Shown: positions 43,719-53,592, counted from the first letter of the stretch. The stretch: DNA of 64,000 nt from Chryseobacterium gleum (GCA_945903645.1 CAMDOM010000010.1:1-64000), one strand, 5' to 3'. A program made the numbers and translations. The notes: a model not told the origin generated them from the letters alone.

Positions 43719-44925
43719 CGTGATATTCATAAATGACTTGAAAGGCAACAGCGTAGCGCTAATGGATGGCTTTGGCAACCTTAGCGAAGAGGCAACAATG
43801 CTTTATGCCGAAGGCAAATTGAACGAGGCCGACAAAGCCACTATTGACGCCATTGCCGATGCTGATGAGATGACGCGCGATGCAATTGATGGGTTTATGG
43901 CCATGCAGCAAGGAAGAAGATTGGCTGTATCTGAACTAAAAATAACACTGGCCGAACGCACTGGCACGGCAATTATCTCCACTTCGAGCGCTTCTAATTT
44001 CCCCTTCTTTCGAATAGCTGCGGGCCTTGCTTTGCTTATGGCACTAGGATTGGGCACTTATTTTGCTTCGAAGTATATTAATGAACACCAAATGGCCTCC
44101 ACAGATACCCTTGAAGTGGAAACGCCAATGATGGAGCCCGCTTTGGCCCCAATTGTTGAAGAACGAGTAACTGAAATCTTAGTTGTGGATACTGCTGCGA
44201 TTTCTCAAGAACCATTACCACTAGCAGTTGCTCCTCAACCCGCAACCCTTACTACTGCTGCACCCGCAAAACCAGAACCAAAAATTGTAACTGCAGCAGA
44301 AAAGGCACAATTGGCCAAAGCAAAGGCTACACTTGCTGATGCAGAGAAAAAACCTGCTGTTGCTGATACAAGTTCTAAACCAAAAAATGATCCCGTGGAT
44401 ATGGCTGGGGCAGCTGCACCAGCCCAACGGGATAATGATGAAGTAAATGTAATTGTGCAGTCTGCTGCAGTGCAGGAAACAACAGATAGCAAGAAAAAAG
44501 GCAAAGCCAAAAAAGAAGAACCTGTGCCAAGCGCAAGCGCAACCAGAAATGCTGCAATGCGTGAAGCATCGTCAGCTGAGGTGGTATCACAATCCGAAAA
44601 AACTCAGAAAGAATCTGTTTCGTTCGATTTGGTTGAAAATCCTCCGCGTTTTCCGGGAGGTGACTTGGAAATGTTTCGGTTCATAAACCGCAACAAGAGT
44701 TACCCAGAAGCGCTAAAGAACGAGGGTGTTTCAGGCAATGTATTCGTCAATTTTACGGTCGAAAAAGACGGAAAACTTACTGGAATTATAGTAACGAAAG
44801 GCGTTAGCACCGTTTTGGACGAAGATGCCAAGCGTGTGTTGCGAGCAATGCCCAAATGGAACCCAGGAGAGCAAGGTGGAGAACCTGTGCGCACCTCGCG
44901 TACCTTAGTTATTAAATACGAATAA
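43711..44925 (+). CDS. Anti-sigma-like N-terminus fused to TonB-type C-terminus
   Basis: A 404-residue protein. The first about 95 residues are cytoplasmic and acidic (LSEEATMLYAEGKLNEADKA, EMTRDAIDGFMA), in the position of an anti-sigma domain; one membrane helix covers about 98-120 (IAAGLALLMALGLGTYF); a long Ala/Pro/Lys linker follows (about 125-300); and the last about 95 residues are a TonB C-terminal domain (RFPGGDLEMFRFINRNKSYP, GNVFVNFTVEKDGKL, ending LVIKYE). It overlaps the ECF sigma gene by eight bases. It looks like a single protein that both restrains the sigma factor and contacts TonB receptors. The N-terminus lacks zinc-binding cysteines, unlike the HCC type. Confidence 0.82.
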   Translation: MSNVIFINDLKGNSVALMDGFGNLSEEATMLYAEGKLNEADKATIDAIADADEMTRDAIDGFMAMQQGRRLAVSELKITLAERTGTAIISTSSASNFPFFRIAAGLALLMALGLGTYFASKYINEHQMASTDTLEVETPMMEPALAPIVEERVTEILVVDTAAISQEPLPLAVAPQPATLTTAAPAKPEPKIVTAAEKAQLAKAKATLADAEKKPAVADTSSKPKNDPVDMAGAAAPAQRDNDEVNVIVQSAAVQETTDSKKKGKAKKEEPVPSASATRNAAMREASSAEVVSQSEKTQKESVSFDLVENPPRFPGGDLEMFRFINRNKSYPEALKNEGVSGNVFVNFTVEKDGKLTGIIVTKGVSTVLDEDAKRVLRAMPKWNPGEQGGEPVRTSRTLVIKYE

Positions 44926-44927
44926 CG

Positions 44928-46199
44928 CTAGTCTATATTTCGCGATACGAAATCGTGTCCAGACGGACGCTGAAACACGTGTAAATCGAATAAGGGCGCT
45001 GCCGCAATAAGATGGTCGAAAATATCGCTTTGGATGTTTTCATAATCCACCCAAACAGTGGTATTTGCAAAGCAATAAATCTCCAAAGGAATTCCGTTTT
45101 CAGTTGGATTTAGTTGACGCACCACCTGACTTACCTCTTTGCTGATATTCGCATTGTTTTCTAAAAATTGCTCTATATATTTTCTAAAAACGCCAATATT
45201 GGTAAGGTGCCGGCCGTTTATGGGGTAGGTTTTATCAATCTCGCGGTCGGCATTGTATTGTTCAATTTCCTTAGACCGTGATGCGATATATTCTTTCAAA
45301 AAATGGAACTCCGAGAAGCGCTCTAACATTTCCTGATCGCAGAAACGCACAGTTGACGTATTGATGAGCAAGGTGCGCTTGATGCGTCTCACTCCCGAAT
45401 CTGTCATGCCCCGCCAATTCTTAAACGAATCGGAAACGAAGGCATAAGATGGAATGTGCGATATGGTTTTGTCTGAATTTTGGATGGTAATGGTATTGAG
45501 CGTAATCTTCACCACATCGCCATCTGCATTGTATTTCTCCATTGTAATAACGTCACCCACACGAAGCATATCGTTGGCCGAAATTTGAATACTTGCAACC
45601 AAACCAAGAATAGTGTCCTTAAAAACGAACAATAAAACTGCGGCAACTGCTCCAAATGCACTGAGTACTACTAGCGGAGACTTGTCGAATAATGTGGAAA
45701 AAATAAGAATACTCGCTAGCATATAGGCTATGAGCTTTCCTACTTGAATGTAGCTCTGCATAGGTTTATCTTTGAGATAAACAGATCGTTTTGAGAACTC
45801 CAAGAGCGCATCGAGAAAGGCACTGATAAACCAAACCAAAGTACCAATGATATAAACCCCAACAGCCTTGGAGATGAATGGAACTATGACTGGAAGATCA
45901 TCAAATACAATAGGTGCACCTGCTTGAATTACCAAAGCTGGAGCAATGTGAACTAAGGCATTGAATACACGATTTTCGAAAAGCACATCGTCCAAATCGG
46001 TCTTTGATTTGGAGACAGCCTTTTGAATAGCTGGCAAAATCAACTGTTTTGCAACTAAATCGGCCAAAAGGGCGATGACCAAAAGTATGAGGATGTCGAT
46101 ACCTAAAGCCGTTAAGGAAACTAAGTTTTGAGGCACACCACACTCCAACAACCAATCTCCAATCCAATGATTGGCATTAAACTCCGCTAAACGGTCCAT
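44928..46199 (-). CDS. MscS-type mechanosensitive ion channel
   Basis: A 423-residue membrane protein with several N-terminal helices (about 28-190) and an MscS domain (about 165-300), including the pore-lining helix ILIFSTLFDKSPLVVLSAFGAVAAV-like region and QISANDMLRVGDVI, then the upper vestibule KITLNTITIQNSDKTI. A C-terminal tail of about 100 residues follows. Size and order match the YbdG/miniconductance group. It releases solutes at osmotic downshift. The -7 box TACTTTTG (minus strand, 46219-46226) precedes the start by 19 bases. It converges with the TonB-domain gene two bases away. Confidence 0.88.
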   Translation of the reverse strand: MDRLAEFNANHWIGDWLLECGVPQNLVSLTALGIDILILLVIALLADLVAKQLILPAIQKAVSKSKTDLDDVLFENRVFNALVHIAPALVIQAGAPIVFDDLPVIVPFISKAVGVYIIGTLVWFISAFLDALLEFSKRSVYLKDKPMQSYIQVGKLIAYMLASILIFSTLFDKSPLVVLSAFGAVAAVLLFVFKDTILGLVASIQISANDMLRVGDVITMEKYNADGDVVKITLNTITIQNSDKTISHIPSYAFVSDSFKNWRGMTDSGVRRIKRTLLINTSTVRFCDQEMLERFSEFHFLKEYIASRSKEIEQYNADREIDKTYPINGRHLTNIGVFRKYIEQFLENNANISKEVSQVVRQLNPTENGIPLEIYCFANTTVWVDYENIQSDIFDHLIAAAPLFDLHVFQRPSGHDFVSRNID

Positions 46200-46278
46200 A
46201 GGAATTCTAAATTTTTCGCAAAAGTAACCTTCTTAAAAAGGAGGTGAAAGGAAATCTGGCCTCAAATCAGAGACTTAT

Positions 46279-49200
46279 TCAATCGCGAAGTAGGTGAACA
46301 ATGCCCGATACTTGGTACCTGTCGAGGTCGGCAAACTCCCTAAATGTGATGTGATAGGAATAGATTCCTTGCGGAAGAAGTTCGAGCGAACTCATGTGAG
46401 TGCCGTCCCACTTTTTGGAGAAATTTCCTGTTTGCCAAACGATTTTACCCCAACGGTCATAAATAAACATATCATAACTATCCAATTCAATTCCTTCTCC
46501 TTGTGGATAGAAGTAGTCGTTTATGGAGTTGATACCCGGGGTAAAGGCATTAGGAATGAACAGCGTAAGCAATGGGTCGATATTCACATAACCATAGGCT
46601 GTATCGTTGCAAAATCCATTGGAAGCCAACAATTGAACGAGATAATCGCCTGCCCTTGAATACCTATGGCGGGGTTCTTCTACAAAGGCGGCATCTCCAT
46701 CTCCAAAATTCCATGCCCAGGATATAGTACCGCTCGAATTATTAACGAATTGCACTTCTTGTTCCAGTACATGTTCGCCTTCTATTCTGCTTTCAAACGC
46801 TGCCGTTGGATAGGGCAAATCATCTAAAACTGTTACTTCGACCGAATCCATGCAACCATTTGCATCTGAAACAATTACTTGATAAATCCCCGAGTTAAGA
46901 TTGTCTTCTCGATAAGCTGTTCCTGCATTAGCTGTTTGCCACAAATAATTGTAAGGAGGCGTCCCTAATGAAACGTTGACCACGGCCGCAGCTTTTCCTA
47001 AACCACAAGTATCTGTAAAGTATTCGCCTTGCAAACGCATTTCGAATGGCTCGGCAAGCTGAAAACTGAGCACTAATTCGCAGCCGTTGGCATCAGAAAC
47101 CGTGGCAGTTACATTACCAGCTTGCAAATTAGTGGCTAAACTCCCTGTTTGAGTTCCGGGAAGCCAAACTGTAGCTGGATAAGGTGTTGTTCCACCTGTG
47201 ACTGACGTAATCTGAATTTGCCCATCATTTGCTCCAAAACACGAAATTTCGGTTACCAATGCCTCGGCAACCAAAAGGCTCGGTTCGGAAATCAGAACGG
47301 TATCGATATTCTGACAGCCGTTATTATCAATGACCGAAACGAAATAGGTATCGGCATACAAGCCAGTAAAAGTGTGCGCACCAGCTGCAACTGCAATGCC
47401 CACGGGTGTTCCGAATATGTCTGAAATAGAATATTGAAACGGAGACAACCCATTTTGTGATGCTGTAACCTCACCATCGCCCGACTCGAAGCACTGTAAA
47501 TTTTGAGGAGTAAGCGTTAGGTTAAGAGGTTGTGCGGGTTGGGTAATGGTAACCGTGCTCACATTAAGGCATCCTATCGCGTCTTGAACGCTTACATTAT
47601 ATACTCCAGTTGGAAGCCCTATTAGGGTCGATAAGCCATTGCTAGCGGCATTCACTTGTATGGGAGCACCAAAGGCATCCGTCCAAATAATATCGTAGGG
47701 TTGAACACCATTGGTGACTGTTAAAGAAGCCTGACCTGTTGAACCTCCAAAACATACGTTATCCGTGATGTTGAAGGTGAAGATTAGGCCCGTTCCTGGA
47801 GCTATCACGAAATTCTCCGTAACTACACAGGCATTGTCGTCTGTTACTGTTACAGCATACTGACCTTCAGCAAAGGTTGTAGGGTCAAATCCAGCCCAAT
47901 CAGTAACGTAAGGTGCTGTGCCACCCGAAATAGTTACTGTGGCTGAACCATTTGGAATTCCCGGACATGAGGTATTTACTTCGTTTGCAATCACATTTAG
48001 GCTATTTGGCTGGGTTACAATCACCGCATCGGTTGCAGTGCATCCATTGGCATCGGTGGCGGTAGCGGTCAAGTTTGCTGGACATAGGTCAATTATTGGC
48101 GACCCAACTCCGCCATTACTCCATGCGATGTTGATTGGCGCTGTTCCTCCAACTACTACGGCATCAGCTGTGCCATCGCAAAATCCAAAACAGGTTACAT
48201 TTGTACCTGTAACAGTAAGAGTGGGCAAAGGATTAACGGTTATTTGCTGGGTTGTTTGATGCACGCAGCCCGCAGCTGTAGCCACTCCAAGCGTTACTGG
48301 AAACGTTCCAGGCGAGGCAAACGTGAAAGTTGCATCGGTAGAAAGCACAGGTCCTGCTCCAAAATCCCATGCACTGCCTGCAATAGCGCCTGTGGTTACT
48401 GTGGAAGTATTGGTAAAAACAGTGGCATCTCCCTCACATTCGGTTGTAAACGTGAAATCGGCCACAGGATTTGGCGAAACAGTTGCTATCACAGCTTGTG
48501 TTCCTGAGGCACATCCATTTTCCGTTACTTGAAGGGTTAAGTTCTTTGCGCCTTCTGCAGTCCATCCAACCGAATAAGGTCCTTGAGGGCTTCCAGATGA
48601 ACTAACCCCACCATCAAAAAACCATGTATAAGTAGCAGCAGAAGTTCCTGTTCCAGTATAGGTTACTGTGGCTGGGATATTCACACAAATGTCCGCATAT
48701 ACCGTAAAAGTAGGCGTTGGAATGGGGTTCACTGTAATCGTAACATTCTGTTGCACAAAGCATCCGTATCGATCGGTAGAAGTAACGGTATAGGTAGTAG
48801 TTACTAACGGAGAAGCCACAGGATTTGCCACATTATCAGCACTTAAACCCGCAGCAGGCGACCATGAATAGGCATAGGGAAACGAACCAAGAATGGTAGA
48901 CGCGGTGAGCGTAACACTTCCACCCGCACAAAACGTTGTTGGACCCGATGGAACTACCGTAAGCTGCGGACACAAGTTAACCTCAATAACCGACTTCGAA
49001 TTGCCTGAGGTACACGAAAGGTCGTTCCATTGCCCATTTGGAAAAATCTGCGTGCAATCTTCATTGCCACTATTGTTGGGTTCTCCGCCCGCCCAATTGG
49101 TATAGCCAGCAGGACTTTGGTCATACCACACATAGCTTCCCTCTTGAATTTCATCACTGTATCCAATCCAAATGATGCCACCAAAACCATTGGCAACAAG

Positions 49201-49551
49201 TGCATTGGCCAAGCAGGCATTCTCCGCACCTGATTGTACGGATACAAGACTAGCCCCAAAGTTTTGAGCAAATGCTTGCGCTTGCACACCCGTTTGTCCT
49301 ACAGGATTGTAGAAATACATGCTGCATGCATCGTTGCAAACAGAAAGAGGTGTGCATCCTGCTCCGGTAAATGTTTGGGTTATCAACGCTTGGTCGCAGC
49401 CCTGCTGCGCATTAACAGCTTTTGGCAGCATGAACACTCCAATGAACAAAACCACCACGCTCCCCAAGCTCACACTCCATTGCAGGACAGCATCCATTGC
49501 TCCGAAGGGTCTCACTGGGCTTAGGGATTGGTTGTTTAAAGTGTGCTTCAT
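46279..49551 (-). CDS. C-type-lectin adhesin with SprB-type repeats and T9SS type B sorting end
   Basis: A 1090-residue exported protein. Order: signal anchor (residues 25-50), C-type-lectin domain (about 75-195) with the carbohydrate motif EPN (157-159) and calcium motif WND (175-177), PKD-like domains (TYTVTSTDRYGC, PNPVADFTF), about seven SprB-type repeats (for example TNVTCFGFCDGTADAVVV and QNLQCFESGDGEV), then the gliding-associated C-terminus (FIPNAFTPGINSINDYF, IYDRWGKIVW). SprB repeats and this C-terminus mark surface adhesins of the T9SS. The longest frame starts 26 codons earlier, but a promoter lies inside it (49561-49590), so the ATG at 49551 is used. It should bind glycans at the surface. 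Confidence 0.9.
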   Translation of the reverse strand: MKHTLNNQSLSPVRPFGAMDAVLQWSVSLGSVVVLFIGVFMLPKAVNAQQGCDQALITQTFTGAGCTPLSVCNDACSMYFYNPVGQTGVQAQAFAQNFGASLVSVQSGAENACLANALVANGFGGIIWIGYSDEIQEGSYVWYDQSPAGYTNWAGGEPNNSGNEDCTQIFPNGQWNDLSCTSGNSKSVIEVNLCPQLTVVPSGPTTFCAGGSVTLTASTILGSFPYAYSWSPAAGLSADNVANPVASPLVTTTYTVTSTDRYGCFVQQNVTITVNPIPTPTFTVYADICVNIPATVTYTGTGTSAATYTWFFDGGVSSSGSPQGPYSVGWTAEGAKNLTLQVTENGCASGTQAVIATVSPNPVADFTFTTECEGDATVFTNTSTVTTGAIAGSAWDFGAGPVLSTDATFTFASPGTFPVTLGVATAAGCVHQTTQQITVNPLPTLTVTGTNVTCFGFCDGTADAVVVGGTAPINIAWSNGGVGSPIIDLCPANLTATATDANGCTATDAVIVTQPNSLNVIANEVNTSCPGIPNGSATVTISGGTAPYVTDWAGFDPTTFAEGQYAVTVTDDNACVVTENFVIAPGTGLIFTFNITDNVCFGGSTGQASLTVTNGVQPYDIIWTDAFGAPIQVNAASNGLSTLIGLPTGVYNVSVQDAIGCLNVSTVTITQPAQPLNLTLTPQNLQCFESGDGEVTASQNGLSPFQYSISDIFGTPVGIAVAAGAHTFTGLYADTYFVSVIDNNGCQNIDTVLISEPSLLVAEALVTEISCFGANDGQIQITSVTGGTTPYPATVWLPGTQTGSLATNLQAGNVTATVSDANGCELVLSFQLAEPFEMRLQGEYFTDTCGLGKAAAVVNVSLGTPPYNYLWQTANAGTAYREDNLNSGIYQVIVSDANGCMDSVEVTVLDDLPYPTAAFESRIEGEHVLEQEVQFVNNSSGTISWAWNFGDGDAAFVEEPRHRYSRAGDYLVQLLASNGFCNDTAYGYVNIDPLLTLFIPNAFTPGINSINDYFYPQGEGIELDSYDMFIYDRWGKIVWQTGNFSKKWDGTHMSSLELLPQGIYSYHITFREFADLDRYQVSGIVHLLRD

Positions 49552-49560
49552 TAGAAACCT

Positions 49561-49590
49561 CAAAAATACCGTTGGAACTGTCCCATTCAA
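49561..49590 (-). promoter_or_regulatory. Promoter of the lectin adhesin gene
   Basis: On the minus strand TTG (49590-49588), a 19-base spacer, and TATTTTTG (49568-49561) match the Bacteroidota -33/-7 pattern. The box ends nine bases before the ATG at 49551, so the transcript is nearly leaderless. It decides against the longer reading frame. Confidence 0.55.
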
Positions 49591-49768
49591 CATGAAACGA
49601 AACGGGTTAATCCCATTAAGTTGCTTCAAAGAGGTAGCAGAATGACCAAAGTGCAGATATTTGGAATGCCTGCAATGTCCTCCGTATGTGGTTTAATCTG
49701 TTCATCTGCGGTTCATAATTCATTCTGCACGAGCGCCTTTGGCGGTATCGCTCCAATAATTTTGCTCC

Positions 49769-51502
49769 ATGCAAGCGACTACCTCCTACCGCCTTATTTA
49801 TCAGAATCCCCATCGCCAGTTTCTTCATGTAGAAATGACGGTAAACGATATTTCTGGAAGCACACTTCAATTGCAACTGCCCGCATGGAGGCCCGGGAGA
49901 TATGAACTTGCCAACTTCGCCAAAAACATCCAACAGTTTAAAGCCTTTGGCGATAACGGACAGGCATTGGTGTTTCGTAAGATGACCAAAGACTTGTGGG
50001 AAATTGATTGTGCGGGGTGTTATAAGGTTAAGATTGACTACAACTACTATGCAGCCATTATCAATGCGGGCAGCACTTACGTTAGCGAAGGCCAGCTGTA
50101 TGTGAACCCCGTAAACTGCCTATTCTACGTACCTGAGCGCATTAATGCCCCTGTAACGGTGCAGCTTTCAGTTCCAGAACATTGGCAAGTGGCGTGTGCC
50201 ATGCAGCAGCCGAAACGCTTTGAATTTATTGCTGCCGATTACCACGAATTGGCCGATTCGCCATTCATTGCCAGTCCTAGTTTGCAACACAATAGTTTTG
50301 AGACAGGAGATGTACTTTTTCATGTGTGGTTTCAAGGGCAGTTTAAGCCCGATTGGGAGCGCATTTTGCGTGACTTCCAGAAGTTTGCGGCAAATCAGAT
50401 TGAAGCCATGGGCGATTTCCCCGTAAAGGAATATCACTTCATCTTCCAAATACGCACCTACCCCACCTACCATGGCGTGGAGCATCAAAACTCAACGGTT
50501 ATAACCCTTGGCCCGAGCTACGACATACTGAAAGAGGTGTTGTATGATGAATTTCTAGGTATCAGTTCGCACGAATTATACCATGCATGGAATGTGAAAG
50601 CCCTGCGCCCTGCCGATATGTTGCCCTACGATTATACCCGCGAAAACTACACGCGGTTGGGCTATGTGGCCGAGGGAGTGACCACATACGCGGGCGATTT
50701 GTTCCTCTATCGCTCTGGGGTGTTTAGCGATTTCGATTTTTTTAAGAATGTCCACAAGCTGTTTCAGCGGCATTTTCACAACTACGGACGCTTCAACCTT
50801 TCTGTGGCCGATAGTTCGTTTGACACTTGGCTGGATGGATACGACAAAGGAATTCCCGACCGTAAAACATCTATCTACACCGAAGGCGCAGTATTAGCCA
50901 TGATGATGGATATCTCCATTCGCAGAGATACTGCTAATCGCAGTGGACTTATGGATGTGATGCGCTTGCTGTATGAGCGCCATGCCAAGCAAGGAAAGGG
51001 CTACACCGAAGCAGACTATCAAGCAGCCATAGAAGAACTGGCAGGGCGCTCGTACGCTTCGTTTTTCACCGATTTCTATTACGGCACCAAGGACTTAGAC
51101 CCGTTGCTCACCGAATTGCTCGCCTATGTTGGGCTATCCATTCGCAACATTCGGTCAAGGTTGTATTTCGAGAATCGCTTTGGATTTAAAGTGAAATACA
51201 TTCGCGAGAAATCTGCTGAAATAACGGACATTGCCCCCGACTCTATTGCCGACAAAGCAGGATTGAAAGCAGGCGATGAGATTACGGCCATCAACGACAT
51301 TCGCCTATTGGGCAACTTGAAGGAATGGTGCAAGTATTTTATGGAAGAAACCGTCATCTTGACTGTGAACTCGGGCGGAGATACTACTAAAATAGCCCTT
51401 ACACCAACAGACGAATTCTACTACCGCACCCGCTGGCCCGAGAAAGACCGCACTGCCACCGATGCCCAGAAAGCAAATTACTTGGCGTGGACGGGGAGGT
51501 AG
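49769..51502 (+). CDS. M61-family metallopeptidase with PDZ domain
   Basis: A 577-residue peptidase of family M61 (glycyl aminopeptidase-like). The N-terminal beta domain (about 1-190, with LQLPAWRPGRYELANFAKNI) precedes the thermolysin-like catalytic domain: zinc motif H268-E-L-Y-H272 in SSHELYHAWNVKALRP and the third ligand region YVAEGVTTYAGDLF. A PDZ domain (about 455-545, SAEITDIAPDSIADKAGLKAGD) ends the protein. There is no signal peptide, so it appears cytoplasmic, which is usual in this family in Bacteroidota. It removes N-terminal residues from peptides. Divergent from the adhesin gene. Confidence 0.9.
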   Translation: MQATTSYRLIYQNPHRQFLHVEMTVNDISGSTLQLQLPAWRPGRYELANFAKNIQQFKAFGDNGQALVFRKMTKDLWEIDCAGCYKVKIDYNYYAAIINAGSTYVSEGQLYVNPVNCLFYVPERINAPVTVQLSVPEHWQVACAMQQPKRFEFIAADYHELADSPFIASPSLQHNSFETGDVLFHVWFQGQFKPDWERILRDFQKFAANQIEAMGDFPVKEYHFIFQIRTYPTYHGVEHQNSTVITLGPSYDILKEVLYDEFLGISSHELYHAWNVKALRPADMLPYDYTRENYTRLGYVAEGVTTYAGDLFLYRSGVFSDFDFFKNVHKLFQRHFHNYGRFNLSVADSSFDTWLDGYDKGIPDRKTSIYTEGAVLAMMMDISIRRDTANRSGLMDVMRLLYERHAKQGKGYTEADYQAAIEELAGRSYASFFTDFYYGTKDLDPLLTELLAYVGLSIRNIRSRLYFENRFGFKVKYIREKSAEITDIAPDSIADKAGLKAGDEITAINDIRLLGNLKEWCKYFMEETVILTVNSGGDTTKIALTPTDEFYYRTRWPEKDRTATDAQKANYLAWTGR

Positions 51503-51655
51503 TTTTGAAAATAAGGTTTTAGGTACTGGGTAATAGGTTTTAATTGGAACACTTCGATTAAACCAAGGAGCTGAAGCCAAGCACCAATTCCTTTGGCGGT
51601 AATGCAACGGAGCAAAATATCATACATAAATCCCCATTTTCATGCCTTCCAATTC

Positions 51656-51663
51656 TACCTTTG
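51656..51663 (+). promoter_or_regulatory. Putative -7 box TACCTTTG of pyrD
   Basis: TACCTTTG is an exact TAnnTTTG match ending seven bases before the ATG at 51670, which would give a leaderless message. The last three bases form the upstream in-frame TTG, so that TTG is unlikely to be the start codon. No clear -33 TTG is seen. Confidence 0.4.
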
Positions 51664-51669
51664 CTGTGC

Positions 51670-52707
51670 ATGTACAAGCTCCTCCTCCGCCCAATTTTCT
51701 TTCTTTTTGCTCCCGAAAAAGCCCATCATTTGGTGGTTGGTCTGTTTAAAGGGGTGATGAAAATACCCGGAATCCGCAGCCTAGTGGGCAGTCTATTTCG
51801 GGTGAACGACCCTCGATTGCAGCGCAAAGTGTTTGGCCTCACCTTCCCCAATCCTGTGGGTTTAGCCGCTGGGTTCGACAAGGATGCCGCGTTTTACGAA
51901 GAGTTTTCGCACCTTGGGTTTGGGTTTATAGAAGTGGGCACCATTACCCCCAAAGGGCAAGAGGGCAACCCGCAGCCGCGCATGTTTCGCTTGCCCAAAG
52001 ATGGTGGACTCATCAATAGAATGGGGTTTAACAATAGCGGTGTGGCGGTGGCCAAAGCACGCCTCACGGGGCGCAATCCGAAGTTTATTATTGGTGGAAA
52101 CATTGGCAAAAACAAGCTAACGCACAACGATGATGCGGTGAACGACTACCTCATTTGCTTTCGCGAGCTGCACGCTGTGGTCGATTATTTTGTGGTGAAT
52201 GTGAGTTCGCCCAACACGCCCGGCCTGCGCGAGCTGCAAGACAAAGAACCACTGATGCGCATTCTAAACGCCCTGAAAATCGAGAATCTGAACTTCGCCA
52301 TCCAGCGGCCCATTTTGCTCAAAATTGCCCCCGACCTTACCGATGCCCAGCTGGACGACATTATAGATTTAGTGCGCCAAACCAAGATTGACGGCATCAT
52401 TGCTACCAACACCACCATTTCGCGCAGCGGATTGCAAACCTCATCCGCAGAAATAGAACAGATAGGTATGGGCGGACTTAGCGGCAAACCTGTGCGGCAA
52501 CGCAGCACCGAGGTGATTCGCTATTTGCACAGCAACAGCAAAGGCGCATTTCCCATTATTGGCGTGGGCGGCATTCATAGCGCTACCGATGCGTTAGAAA
52601 AGCTAGAAGCAGGCGCCACCCTTGTGCAACTCTACACAGGCTTTATCTATGAAGGACCAAAGCTTATCAAAGACATTAACAACAAGCTGCTAGCAGTTAA
52701 AAGCTAA
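51670..52707 (+). CDS. pyrD: Dihydroorotate dehydrogenase (quinone), class 2
   Basis: A 345-residue membrane-associated enzyme that oxidises dihydroorotate to orotate in pyrimidine synthesis, passing electrons to quinone. The N-terminal amphipathic helices ([18 protein letters not shown]) define class 2. [13 protein letters not shown] is the FMN-proximal motif, [14 protein letters not shown] holds the catalytic serine, [10 protein letters not shown] and GIIATNTTI bind FMN, and [19 protein letters not shown] the phosphate. A TTG-initiated longer frame is rejected because the -7 box overlaps it. HMG-CoA lyase follows 20 bases later on the same strand. Confidence 0.95.
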   Translation: MYKLLLRPIFFLFAPEKAHHLVVGLFKGVMKIPGIRSLVGSLFRVNDPRLQRKVFGLTFPNPVGLAAGFDKDAAFYEEFSHLGFGFIEVGTITPKGQEGNPQPRMFRLPKDGGLINRMGFNNSGVAVAKARLTGRNPKFIIGGNIGKNKLTHNDDAVNDYLICFRELHAVVDYFVVNVSSPNTPGLRELQDKEPLMRILNALKIENLNFAIQRPILLKIAPDLTDAQLDDIIDLVRQTKIDGIIATNTTISRSGLQTSSAEIEQIGMGGLSGKPVRQRSTEVIRYLHSNSKGAFPIIGVGGIHSATDALEKLEAGATLVQLYTGFIYEGPKLIKDINNKLLAVKS

Positions 52708-52727
52708 CAGCCAAAAGCATTTGTATC

Positions 52728-53579
52728 ATGCCCAATCTTCACCTAACCGAATGCCCACGCGATGCGATGCAAGGCATTCACGAATTTATTCCCACCTATA
52801 AAAAGGTAGAATACATCAACGCGCTGCTGCAATGCGGTTTTCACACACTCGACTGTGGCAGTTTTGTTTCGGCCAAGGCCATACCCCAAATGCAAGACAC
52901 TGCCGAGGTGCTAAGCCAGTTGGATGCATCGCCCACCAAACTATCGGTAATTGTTGCCAATGTGCGCGGTGCGCAAGATGCCGTTGCCCACCCAAGGGTG
53001 GATGTTCTTGGCTTTCCCTTCTCCATTTCCGAAACCTTTCAGCACCGCAACACCAATAGCACTATCGAAGAATCGCTGGAAAGAGTGAAGGAAATCAGAC
53101 AGCTATGCGCTGCCCAAAACAAAGGCCTTATCATCTATATGAGCATGGCGTTTGGCAATCCGTATGGCGACAAATGGAACCAAGGCATAGTTGCCGAATG
53201 GGCCGAGCAACTGGCTGCCATAGGTGCCGATGTGATTATGGCATCAGACACGATAGGCTCCTCAACTCCCGATAGCATTCGCGATGTGTTTGAATTGCTG
53301 AATGGTGCGTTTCCAAAAACCGAAGTGGGCGCCCACCTGCACACCACACCCCTCACGTGGGAACCGAAAATTCGGGCTGCATGGGAAAGCGGAGTGCGCA
53401 GGTTCGACTCGGCCATCAAAGGGTTTGGCGGTTGCCCCATGGCTACCGACAAACTAACGGGAAACATGCCTACCGAGAGAATACTCGAATTCCTCAAAGA
53501 CCACCACATCCCATCGGGCATCGACCAAGCAAAGTTTAATGCAGCTATGGTGCTTGCTGGAGAAACGTTTCCATCTTAA
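52728..53579 (+). CDS. mvaB: Hydroxymethylglutaryl-CoA lyase
   Basis: A 283-residue TIM-barrel lyase of leucine breakdown, cleaving HMG-CoA to acetoacetate and acetyl-CoA. The N-terminal ECPRDAMQGI contains the metal-binding Asp and nearby Arg, VGAHLHTTP contributes the metal histidines, and GFGGCPMATDKLTGNMPTE holds the catalytic cysteine loop. VIMASDTIGSSTPDS is also typical. It sits 20 bases downstream of pyrD and 13 bases before the Nudix gene, so it may be part of a long transcript of mixed function. Confidence 0.92.
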   Translation: MPNLHLTECPRDAMQGIHEFIPTYKKVEYINALLQCGFHTLDCGSFVSAKAIPQMQDTAEVLSQLDASPTKLSVIVANVRGAQDAVAHPRVDVLGFPFSISETFQHRNTNSTIEESLERVKEIRQLCAAQNKGLIIYMSMAFGNPYGDKWNQGIVAEWAEQLAAIGADVIMASDTIGSSTPDSIRDVFELLNGAFPKTEVGAHLHTTPLTWEPKIRAAWESGVRRFDSAIKGFGGCPMATDKLTGNMPTERILEFLKDHHIPSGIDQAKFNAAMVLAGETFPS

Positions 53580-53592
53580 AACATAAAGTGAC

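Noticed and set aside
46279-49551. Tandem DNA repeats or a CRISPR-like array within the adhesin gene
   Set aside because: The repeats are protein-level SprB/PKD repeats with diverged DNA; there are no regularly spaced identical units.
49616-49933. 105-residue minus-strand frame at the adhesin-peptidase boundary
   Set aside because: It overlaps the start of the M61 peptidase gene antisense and has no coding character.
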